DNA of 64,000 bases from Streptomyces sp. NBC_00620 (lineage in GTDB: Bacteria; Actinomycetota; Actinomycetes; Streptomycetales; Streptomycetaceae). Below the pieces are notes generated by a model. It was given only the letters and a program-made list of their open reading frames with translations, was not told the origin of the DNA and made no database searches. This document shows positions 16,856 through 25,600 of this stretch, in pieces. Both the position numbers and the translations under genes were made by a program. The stretch is taken from contig NZ_JAPENY010000003.1 in assembly GCF_026341825.1 (NCBI RefSeq), positions 1,736,001-1,800,000 of the forward strand. Direction: 5' to 3'. Every line of letters starts with the position of its first letter. Position 1 is the first letter of the stretch.

Positions 16856-17878
16856 TCAGTCGTCGCTCTCCAGCAGCCCGGTGGTGGCCACCAGATAGCC
16901 GAGTTGGGCCCGGCTGCCGCTGCCCAGCTGGGCGGAGACCTTGCGGACGTGTTCGGCCACGCTGCGGCGGCTCATTCCCAGGCGGCGGGCGATGACGCTG
17001 TCCGTCTCGCCGGAGATCACGGCCCGCAGAATGGTCCGCTGCAGATCGGAGGCGACGACATCGTTGCGCGGCGCCGAGGACGTGTCGTGCACCGGCGTCG
17101 CGTGCTCCCAGGTCTGGTCGAAGGACCGGGCCAGGAAGCGGACCAGTGACGGGTCCCTGATCTGCACCACTCCGTCGGCCGTTTCGTCGGACACGGGGAC
17201 GAAGGCGACTTCGCGGTCGCAGATGATGAAGCGTTCGACGACCTCGGCCAGGGTTCGCACCTCGGCACCGGCCGCCGTGACCTGCTCGATGTACGACATG
17301 GTCGGGCGGTGGGTCTGGACGGTGTGCTGGTAGACGGTGCGCTGGCGAACTCCCCGGTCGAGCGCCCGTAAGTCCCTGAGCAGGGCTTGGGCGAGCACCG
17401 ACTCGGGCCGTCCGCCGCCGGGCTGTGCCGTGAGCAGCTCGGCCCGGCAACTGCCCACGGCTGCTTCGAGCGCCGCGTTGATGACGGCCTTTCCGGCGAG
17501 CCGCGCGATCGAGGGCCGCGCCGCCTCCTGCTCCTGTGTGTACACCGCTTCGAAGGCTGCCAGCCGGGCCTTGACGGACCGCAAGGCCATCCGCTGGCGG
17601 GCAAGGAGGTCCTCCAGGGGGCCGGCCGTGGCGAAGGCCGCCGCGGCGGGTGGTACGGGCACGGCGTACTCCGGCACCTCCGGGGCGTCGATGACGAGAT
17701 GGAGTTCGCGCAAGCAGGTCGGCACCTCGCCGCGGGCGAGGCGGCCCTCGCGCAGCGCTTCTCGGTAGACGGCCAGTGCCGCCTCGCAGGGTTGTTCCAG
17801 AGGCGATTGGCCGCAATTGCATGAGGCGGTACCGGATTGCTCTTGCTTCACAACTGTGCAGATTACATTCGTCCGCAT
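16856..17878 (-). CDS. LuxR-family regulator with TTA codon, likely cluster regulator
   Basis: A 340-residue regulator with a C-terminal LuxR/GerE HTH (LQRTILRAVISGETDSVIARRL then MSRRSVAEHVRKVSAQLG) and a long N-terminal part with a predicted helical central region and a stretch resembling the sensory part of TrmB-like Streptomyces regulators. It is divergent from the biosynthetic operon that starts at 18007, with a shared ~130-nt promoter region. Codon 170 (minus strand, 17371-17369) is TTA, in the stretch LLRDLRAL, which predicts bldA-dependent, growth-phase-linked translation. That is common for Streptomyces pathway-specific activators. The target operon is inferred from position. Confidence 0.85.
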   Translation of the reverse strand: MRTNVICTVVKQEQSGTASCNCGQSPLEQPCEAALAVYREALREGRLARGEVPTCLRELHLVIDAPEVPEYAVPVPPAAAAFATAGPLEDLLARQRMALRSVKARLAAFEAVYTQEQEAARPSIARLAGKAVINAALEAAVGSCRAELLTAQPGGGRPESVLAQALLRDLRALDRGVRQRTVYQHTVQTHRPTMSYIEQVTAAGAEVRTLAEVVERFIICDREVAFVPVSDETADGVVQIRDPSLVRFLARSFDQTWEHATPVHDTSSAPRNDVVASDLQRTILRAVISGETDSVIARRLGMSRRSVAEHVRKVSAQLGSGSRAQLGYLVATTGLLESDD

Positions 17879-17925
17879 CGACTCCCGAACGGGCGAGCGA
17901 GAGCCTGCCTATGGTGAACGGAGCG

Positions 17926-17953
17926 CCCTCGCTCGTGCGTTCACGAACGAGGG
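17926..17953. promoter_or_regulatory. Inverted repeat in the divergent promoter region of the biosynthetic cluster
   Basis: CCCTCGCTCGT (17926-17936) and ACGAACGAGGG (17943-17953) form an 11-bp inverted repeat with one mismatch and a 6-nt spacer. It lies between the LuxR regulator (start 17878) and the MFS gene (start 18007). Its place and symmetry fit an operator for the regulator. No -10/-35 elements are clear. Confidence 0.5.
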
Positions 17954-18006
17954 TGCCCCATGTTCGGCTATGCGCGACACGACCATCTCTCGGGGCGGGT
18001 TCATTC

Positions 18007-19380
18007 GTGACGACCGGCACGGCAGCGCTCAGGGAACAGGCGCTCAGGGAACAGGCGCTCAGGGAACAGCGGTACCGGATCCTGGTGACCGGCTACGCGG
18101 TCTCGTCGTACGGCACGTTCCTCAACATGGTGGCGCTCAACCTGTACGTGTACGCCGTGACCGGACGGGCGCTGGCCGTCGGCGTGTTCATGGCCGTGCG
18201 GCTCGGTGCGGGTTTCGTCGCGGGTCTGGTGGCCGGCTCGGTGCTCGCCCGGTGGTCCGCGAAAGGGGTCATGTTCTGGGTCAACGTGGCCCAGGCGGCG
18301 GCGCTGCTGCTCCTGGTCGTGGCCCCGGACGGGCTCCACACCGTCTCGCTGTTCGTCGTCTCGGCGGTGGTCGGCTTCTCCGGCACCGTGTTCATGGTCG
18401 CCCTGCGCAGCTCCATTCCGGAGATCGTGGGTGATGATCGCAAGACCTGGGCGAACTCGTTCATGGTCAGCGGGCGTTCGCTTGCCATGGTGGCCGGATT
18501 CGCGTCGTCGGGCGTGGTGGTGTCCCTGCTCGGCTACACCGCGGCCTTCCTGGTGGACATGGCCTCCTTCCTGGTGTGCGCGATCACCGTTGCTTCTCTC
18601 CCCTTGGCTCTGAGCCCCGTGGGCAAGGAGAGCGGGGAGACCGCCGCCGGGGACGCCGGGACGAAGGGTGGGTTCCTCTCCCGCTTCATGGCGCTCGGCG
18701 CGGTACCGGCGCTCGCTCTGATGGTGCTGCTGCGCGGGGTCGACGCCCTGGGTTCCTCGTCGCACAACGCGGCCCTGCCCGTGTACTCCACCGAGATCGA
18801 CGCGGACAACCCGGCCGTGTTCGTCAGTGTCTTCTGGTGTGTTTGGGCGCTCGGCAACATCCTCGTCCAGCAGGTGTTGCAGCGGTACACCAAACGGACC
18901 GGCCGCTCGGTCGGAGCGCTGGGCTTCGGGCTCGGCACCATCGCGATGTCCGGCGCCTTCATCCTGGCCTTCGCCGGGCTCCCGTGGGCCGCGACGATCG
19001 TGATCGCCCTGCTGGCGGGAGCGGCCGACGGGCTCACCGAAGTGTCGTACACCTCGCATCTGCAGACCCTGCCGGGCGCGGTGCGCACCCACGCGTTCGG
19101 GACCTCGGCCACGGTGGAGAACCTCGGGTTCGGCGTCGGCATGATCGTGGTCGCCGCCGCCCTTGACTCCTTCACGGCGCTGTCGGTCGTGGGAGTCGCA
19201 CACGGCGTCGCCATCGCCGTCGCGCTGGTCTTCGTGGTCCGGGTGCTGCGGCAGCGCGGCCGCGGCGCTGGGGAGGCGGTATCGGCGAGTGAGGGAAGCA
19301 GCGGGAGTCAGAAGGGGGCAGGCGATGCAGGACCGGCGCGTGGCGGTCGTCGGGATGGCGCTGAGGTTTCCGGGGGCTGA
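18007..19380 (+). CDS. MFS exporter heading the hybrid PKS-NRPS operon
   Basis: A 457-residue, ~12-helix permease of the EntS/macrolide-efflux type: ILVTGYAVSSYGTFLNMVALNL in helix 1, GLVAGSVLARWSAKG after helix 2, and a second half with VPALALMVLLRGVDALGSSSHN. GTG 18007 opens the frame. The first codons contain three perfect copies of a 15-bp unit (GCGCTCAGGGAACAG, 18025-18069) giving ALREQ three times before the first helix. The 3' end overlaps the PKS gene by 56 nt, so it is part of the biosynthetic operon and likely exports the product or gives self-protection. Confidence 0.85.
   Translation: MTTGTAALREQALREQALREQRYRILVTGYAVSSYGTFLNMVALNLYVYAVTGRALAVGVFMAVRLGAGFVAGLVAGSVLARWSAKGVMFWVNVAQAAALLLLVVAPDGLHTVSLFVVSAVVGFSGTVFMVALRSSIPEIVGDDRKTWANSFMVSGRSLAMVAGFASSGVVVSLLGYTAAFLVDMASFLVCAITVASLPLALSPVGKESGETAAGDAGTKGGFLSRFMALGAVPALALMVLLRGVDALGSSSHNAALPVYSTEIDADNPAVFVSVFWCVWALGNILVQQVLQRYTKRTGRSVGALGFGLGTIAMSGAFILAFAGLPWAATIVIALLAGAADGLTEVSYTSHLQTLPGAVRTHAFGTSATVENLGFGVGMIVVAAALDSFTALSVVGVAHGVAIAVALVFVVRVLRQRGRGAGEAVSASEGSSGSQKGAGDAGPARGGRRDGAEVSGG
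18025..18069 (+). repeat. Three tandem 15-bp repeats in the MFS N-terminal coding region
   Basis: GCGCTCAGGGAACAG occurs three times without interruption (18025-18039, 18040-18054, 18055-18069), in frame, encoding ALREQ repeats in the cytoplasmic N terminus of the exporter. Copy number could vary between strains without breaking the frame. Confidence 0.9.
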
Positions 19381-22300
19381 GACGCCCGAGCAGTACTGGC
19401 ACGACATCCGGTCCGGCGTATCGCACGTACGGCGTTTCACCGATGCGGAGTTCGCGGCCGCGGGGTTCGCCGAGGATCTCTACCGGGACCCGGATTTCAC
19501 GGGAGCCAGTGCGCTGCTGCACGACGTGGACGGCTTCGACGCCAGGTTCTTCGGGATGAGCGGTCGCGAGGCCGCCCTGACCGATCCGCAGCAGCGGCTG
19601 TTCCTGGAGTGCTGCCATCACGCGCTGGAGGACGCCGGGTACGCCGGTTCGGGCGAGCGGGTCGGTGTGTACGCGAGCGTCGGCTACCGCCTCTACTCCC
19701 TGCACAGCTATCTGGCCTCCAACATCGGCGAGTCGTTCCGCGGCGCCGACTGGAACGCCGTGAAGCAGATCCAGGTCGGCAACTACGCCGACTTCACCGC
19801 CAATCGGGCGGCGTTCCGGCTCGGGCTCGACGGGCCCGCGGTGAACGTCGCCACGGCCTGTTCGAGCGCGCTCGTCTCGGTCCACCTGGCCTGTCAGGCT
19901 CTCCTGGCGGGCGACGCGGAGGCGATGGTGGTGGGTTCCGCGGCGCTGCATCTGCCGCAGGTCACCGGGCACCGGCACATGAAGGGCTCGACGATCTCCA
20001 AGAGCGGCGCGGTCCGGGCCTTCGACGCCGGGGCGGACGGCACGGTCGGCGGCAACGGGGTGGCCGCCGTGGTGCTCAAGCCGCTGGCGAAGGCGCTCGC
20101 CGACGGCGACACCGTGCACGCGGTCGTACTGGGCTCCGCCGTCACCAACGACGGTGCGGACAAGGCCGGTTTCGCGGCTCCCGGTGTCGCGGGCCAACGG
20201 GACGCGGTGCTCGGAGCGCTGGAGCGGGCCGGGGTCTCCGCCGATGGGATCGGCTATCTGGAGGCGCACGGCACCGGCACCTACAAGGGTGATCCGATCG
20301 AATTCGCCGCGCTCACCGAGGCGTTCCGCCGGCACACCGACCGCACGGGATTCTGCGCGCTGGGCTCGACCAAGCCGGCCATCGGACACCTGGACAGCGC
20401 CGCGGGCCTCGCCGGACTGATCAAGGCCGTCCTGGTCCTGCGCCACGGTGTCATTCCCCCGCTGGTGAACTTCACCCGGCCCAATCCTCAACTCGGTCTG
20501 GACGACAGCCCGTTCGTGCTGCCGCAGCGGTCCACCGCGTGGCCGTCCCACGGCCCCCGGCGCGCGGGCGTCCACTCCATCGGCATGGGCGGGACCAACG
20601 CGCATGTGGTTCTGGAGGAGGCCCCGGCGGCGTCCGTACGGGTGGAGGGTGCTCCGGTGCCCGCGCTGCTGCCGCTGTCCGCGCAGAGCCCCGAGGCCCT
20701 GGAGGCGTACGCCCGTTCCTTCCGCGACGCACTGGTGCACGACCCGGACATCGCACCGGCCGACCTGGTGGCGACGACCGCGCTCGGGCGTCGGCACCTG
20801 TCGCTGCGGCTGGTCGTCACGGCGCCCGCCGAGGGCCTGGTGGCCGCACTCGACGCGTTCCTCGCGGATCGGCGAGGGACAGTTCTCGCCGGCTCGTCGG
20901 CGTCCGCGGCGCCCACCGCGCCGTACCGCACGGGGATCGCGGCGTCCATCGCGCCGTACCGCACGGGGACCGTTGACATCACCGCACCGGCCGCCGCGCC
21001 CGCGTACGTCTTCAGCGGTCAGGGCGGTGGTCGTCCCGGCATGGCCGCGGCGCTCGCCGGGCGGTTCCCCGTGGTGGCCGACGTCCTTGGACAGTGCGCC
21101 CGTGTCCATGAGGAGGAGACCGGGGAGCGGTACTTCCTCGAGCGGCTGGTCGGCGGGGAGGGCCCGCAGCGGTGGGACACCGCCTTCGCCCAGCCTGCGA
21201 TCTTCGCCTTCCAGGTCGCGCAGGCCATGCTGTGGCGGCGGTTCGGGGTGTCCCCCGTCACCGTCGCCGGGCACAGCGCCGGGGAGTTCGCGGCCCTGTG
21301 CGTCGCGGGAGCCCTGTCCGTGTCGGACGGTATGCGGCTGATGTGCCGCAGGGGCCGGCTCATGCAGGACACCGAACCCGGCGCGATGCTCGCCGTGTTC
21401 GCTCCGCCGGAGCGTGTGCGCCAACTCCTTGACGACATCGGCCGGTCAGGGCACGAGCGCCTCGAACTCGCGGTGTCCAACGGGCCTGTGAACCATGTGG
21501 TCGCCGGCCGCCCGGAGGCCGTGGAAGCGGCCCGGGCATGGCTGGCCGAGCACGGCATCGCGGGCGAGCCGCTCCCCGTCGACCGCGCCTTCCACACGGA
21601 GCTGCTCGACCCGGTACTCGACGAGCTGCGGGTGGCCGTGGAGAAGACCGAACTGCGCCCGGTGGAGGTGGAGTTCGTCAGCGGACTCGACGGGGCGGTG
21701 CGTCCGCGGGGCTGGCTGCCCGATACCGGGTACCTCGTACGTCAGGCCCGGCAACCGGCCGACTTCCACGCGGTGTTGAGGACGCTCGCGCAGCGCGACG
21801 TGCTGGTCGAGCTGGGGCCCGGGGCGCCGCTCACCGGCATGGTGCGGCGGGCGCTGCCCGGCACCCGCTGCGTTCCGACCCAGGGCCGCGAGCCCGGTAC
21901 GGACGGCCTGTGGTCGGCGGTGGCCGGGCTGCACTGCGCCGGCGTCGGGATCGACTGGGCGGCGCTCCTCGACAGCTGCGGGGGCCGCCGGATCCCACTG
22001 CCCACGTACCCGTTCCAGCACCGGTCGTACTGGACCGGCCCGCCGCCGTATCCCGGTTCGCCACCGCGTCCCCGTCCGGCAGCGGACCCCGTACCCGCAA
22101 CCGAAGGTTCCATGGAGGTTGGCATGACCGAACAGGCAGTCCTGGAACGGGTACTTGAGCTCACCGCGCAGCACCTCGGATATCGCGCCGACGAGCTCGG
22201 TGCCGGGGACGCCTTTGTTGCTCTCGGTGCCGACTCTCTCCAACTGATCGGGATATTGCGGCAGTTGGAGGGTGAGTTCGGGGTGCGGGTCTCCGCTCAG

Positions 22301-22690
22301 GAGCTCCTCGAAGAGGCGGCCACGCCGGAGCTGACCGCGCGTCTGATCGCGTCGCGGGCGGGAGGGGGCGAGCCGGAGCGGGCGTCTTCGCCTGCGCCTA
22401 CGCCTGAGGCCACGGTGCCCTTCCCCGCCCCGACCGCCGCCGAGCCGCTTGCCGCCCCGGCCTCACAGCCCCTCACGCCCCCGGCCGCGCAGTCCCCCGT
22501 ACCCCCGGCATCGCCACCCCCCGCACCTCCGGCAGCACAGTCCCCCACACCCCCGCCCCCGGATTACGCCTCCCGTGCCGAGATCGCCGAACTGACCCGT
22601 CAGGTCAACCTGCTCGCCGAGACTCAGGCGGCCATGCTGACCCAGCTCTCCGAGGCGGTCGCGCTTCTCACGGCCGAGCGCGCCCGGTGA
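19325..22690 (+). CDS. Type I PKS single module: KS-AT-ACP with C-terminal docking helix
   Basis: A 1121-residue module. KS: Cys179 in NVATACSSALVS, His315 in EAHGTGT and His355 in KPAIGHLDSAAG. The sequence NDGADKAGFAAPGVAGQ is typical of KS domains in PKS-NRPS hybrids. AT: Ser651 in GHSAGEFAAL and the RAFHT motif at His757, which fits malonyl-CoA rather than methylmalonyl (YASH). ACP: Ser971 in LGADSLQ. There are no KR, DH or ER domains, so a beta-ketoacyl thioester is expected. After the ACP comes a Pro/Ala-rich linker, then a ~40-residue C-terminal coiled coil (RAEIAELTRQVNLLAETQAA) that looks like a docking helix for the next protein. ATG 19325 is chosen because MQDRRVAVVGMALRFPG is a standard KS start. 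The stop overlaps the next GTG by 4 nt. Confidence 0.92.
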   Translation: MQDRRVAVVGMALRFPGAETPEQYWHDIRSGVSHVRRFTDAEFAAAGFAEDLYRDPDFTGASALLHDVDGFDARFFGMSGREAALTDPQQRLFLECCHHALEDAGYAGSGERVGVYASVGYRLYSLHSYLASNIGESFRGADWNAVKQIQVGNYADFTANRAAFRLGLDGPAVNVATACSSALVSVHLACQALLAGDAEAMVVGSAALHLPQVTGHRHMKGSTISKSGAVRAFDAGADGTVGGNGVAAVVLKPLAKALADGDTVHAVVLGSAVTNDGADKAGFAAPGVAGQRDAVLGALERAGVSADGIGYLEAHGTGTYKGDPIEFAALTEAFRRHTDRTGFCALGSTKPAIGHLDSAAGLAGLIKAVLVLRHGVIPPLVNFTRPNPQLGLDDSPFVLPQRSTAWPSHGPRRAGVHSIGMGGTNAHVVLEEAPAASVRVEGAPVPALLPLSAQSPEALEAYARSFRDALVHDPDIAPADLVATTALGRRHLSLRLVVTAPAEGLVAALDAFLADRRGTVLAGSSASAAPTAPYRTGIAASIAPYRTGTVDITAPAAAPAYVFSGQGGGRPGMAAALAGRFPVVADVLGQCARVHEEETGERYFLERLVGGEGPQRWDTAFAQPAIFAFQVAQAMLWRRFGVSPVTVAGHSAGEFAALCVAGALSVSDGMRLMCRRGRLMQDTEPGAMLAVFAPPERVRQLLDDIGRSGHERLELAVSNGPVNHVVAGRPEAVEAARAWLAEHGIAGEPLPVDRAFHTELLDPVLDELRVAVEKTELRPVEVEFVSGLDGAVRPRGWLPDTGYLVRQARQPADFHAVLRTLAQRDVLVELGPGAPLTGMVRRALPGTRCVPTQGREPGTDGLWSAVAGLHCAGVGIDWAALLDSCGGRRIPLPTYPFQHRSYWTGPPPYPGSPPRPRPAADPVPATEGSMEVGMTEQAVLERVLELTAQHLGYRADELGAGDAFVALGADSLQLIGILRQLEGEFGVRVSAQELLEEAATPELTARLIASRAGGGEPERASSPAPTPEATVPFPAPTAAEPLAAPASQPLTPPAAQSPVPPASPPPAPPAAQSPTPPPPDYASRAEIAELTRQVNLLAETQAAMLTQLSEAVALLTAERAR

Positions 22691-25600
22691 GTGCGACCGC
22701 CGCGGACAGGGCCGCGGAACTCTCCCGGAAGCTCACCGCGCAACTCACCGCGGCCAGGAGCCGCACCACGACGGCACCTGTGTCACCCACGTCACCCCCG
22801 CCGCCCGCCGTACACGGCCCCCGCGTGACCCTCCCGGAAGGCTCCGGCATGGTGGGCGACACCGCCGGCGCCGCGCAGCGGGCCCACGCCGCCGAACTCA
22901 GCCGCCGACTGACCGAGCGCACCCGTACGTCCAAGGAGCAGGCGCAGAACCGGCGTTCCGTGCTCGCGGACAGCCGGGCGGTCGTCGGGTTCCGCCGTTC
23001 GACGAAGGAGACGCTGTACCCCCTCGCGGCCCGCTCGGCGCGCGGGGCTCATCTGACGGACGTGGACGGCAACGACTACACCGACATCACCATGGGCTTC
23101 GGTGCCCTTCTCTTCGGCCACGACCCGGAGTTCGTGACGCGGGCCGTACAGGAGCATCTCGCGCAGGGGCTGCGGTTCGGCCCCCGGCCCGTCGAAGCGG
23201 GTGAAGTCGCCCAGCTGCTGGCCGACTTGACGGGTATGGAGCGGGTCGCGTTCGCCAACTCCGGTACCGAGGCGAACTCGGCCGCCATCCGGCTCGCCCG
23301 CGCCGCCACCGGACGCGACCGCATCGTCATGTTCCGCGGGTCCTACCACGGCCACATCGACTCCGTGCTCGGCCGTCCCGGCCCCGACGCCGGTCGTGCG
23401 GTGCCCGTGTCGCACGGCATCCCGGACAGCGCCGTGGCCGAGCTGCTCGTCCTCGAATACGGCAGCCAGGAGGCCCTGGAGACCATCGACGCGCTGGGTG
23501 ACACCATCGCCGCGGTCCTCGTCGAGCCGGTCCAGTGCCGCAACCCCGCCCTGCGCCCGGTCGACTTCCTGCGCGGTCTGCGCGAGCTCACCCGGCGCCG
23601 CGGCATCGTCCTGCTCTTCGACGAGATGCTCACCGGTCTCCGCCCGCACCCGCGCGGCGCACAGCACCACTTCGGTGTCGTCCCGGACCTGGCCACCTAC
23701 GGCAAGGCATTGGGCAGCGGCTTCCCGATCGGCGCCATCGCGGGCCGCGCCGACATCCTGGACGGGGTGGACGGCGGCTTCTGGCGGTACGGCGACGACA
23801 GCCGCCCCGAGGTGGAGACCACCTTCTTCGGCGGTACGTACATGCAGCACCCGCTGTCCATGGCTGCGGCCAAGGCGGTGCTGACCCATCTCACCGCCGA
23901 GGGCCCGGGTCTCCAGGAACGGCTCAACGCCCGCACGGACGCCCTCGCCGCCGACCTGAACGGGTTCTTCGCGGGAGAGGAATTCCCCCTGGAACTAAGC
24001 CACTTCGGGTCCATGTTCCGGTTCACCCCCCGGGCCGACATGGAGCTGCTCTACCAGCACCTCCTGCTGCGCGGCGTCTACGTGTGGGAGTGGCGCAGCT
24101 TCTACCTGTCCACCGCCCACACCGACAGCGACATCGAGCGCGTCTCGGACTCGGTGAAGGACTCCCTGCGCGCCCTGCGCCAGGGCGGCTTCTTCCCGGC
24201 CACCCGCCCGCGCCCCGCGACGAACCCGAAGCCGAACCCGAAGCAGCGCCCCCGCCCGGCCCCCGACTTCGGGGTGTACTTCTTCGGCGACTACCCGGAC
24301 GCACCCGCAGGCGGGGACGGAGAGTCGCAGCCGGCCTCCGAGGCCTACGACCGGATCATCGAGACGGCCCGTTTCGCCGACGAGCACGGCTTCAGCTCGC
24401 TGTGGATACCCGAGCGCCACTTCCATTCCTTCGGCGGTCTCTTCCCCAACCCGTCCGTGCTGGCGGCCGCGCTGGCCCGGGAGACCAGCCGCATCCGGCT
24501 GAACGCCGGTTCCGTCGTCCTGCCGCTGCACGATCCGGTCCGGGTCGCCGAGGAGTGGTCGGTGGTCGACAACCTCTCGGGCGGCCGGGTCGGCATCGGC
24601 TGCGCCACCGGCTGGCACGCGCAGGACTTCGCCCTCCACCCGGAGCGCTTCGGGAACCGCAAGGAGATCGCCTTCGCCCACCTCGACGACGTACGGACGC
24701 TGTGGGCGGGCGGCACTGTGCGGCGCGGGACAGGGGACGGCGAGGAGACGGACGTACGCATCCGGCCCGCTCCGGTGCAGGACATGCCGCCGATGTTCCT
24801 CGCCACCTCGGGCCGTCGTGATTCGTACGAGGAAGCGGCACGGCGTGACCTGGGCATCGTGACGAACCTGATGAACCAGACGGTCGCCGAGCTCGCGGAG
24901 AACATCGGCCACTACCGCAGGGCCCGTGAGAAGCACGGCCTCGACCCGGACGCGGGCCGGGTCACCGTGCTCCTGCACACCTATCTCGGGGACGACCACG
25001 CGACGGCGCGTGCGCAGGCGCTGGAACCGATGAGCCGGTATCTGCGCTCCTCGCTCCAATTGCGTTCCGCCGCGGGCGCGCTCGGCGCCGGGCCGCAGGA
25101 CGTGGCCTCGGCGCGCGAGGAGGACCTGGACCATCTCTTCCGGCGGGCGTACGACCGCTACTGCGACGAGCGGGCGCTGATCGGCACGGTCGACACCTGC
25201 TCCCCGGTGGTGGACGCGCTGCGCGAGGCGGGCGTCGACGAGATCGCCGCGCTGGTCGACTTCGGCATGCCCGCCGACCTGATGCGTGCCGGACTGGAAC
25301 GCCTCGACGCGCTGCGCGGGCGCCACCACACCTCCGACACCGATGTGTCGGCGCCTGCGACCGCCGCCCAGCGTCGGCTGTGGCTCGCCTCCCAGCTGAT
25401 CGGCGACCGGGCCGCGTACAACGAGGTCCAGGCGGTGCGGCTGCGCGGCGCGCTGGACGTGGCGGATCTGACCCGTGCCGTGGCGGGTCTCGTGGCGCGG
25501 CACGCCGCACTGCGGACCGTGTTCCGCGCGGGCGGCGGGGACGAGACCGTACAGCAGGTCGTACGGGGCGGCCTGGACGTTCCGCTCCAAGTGACCGACG

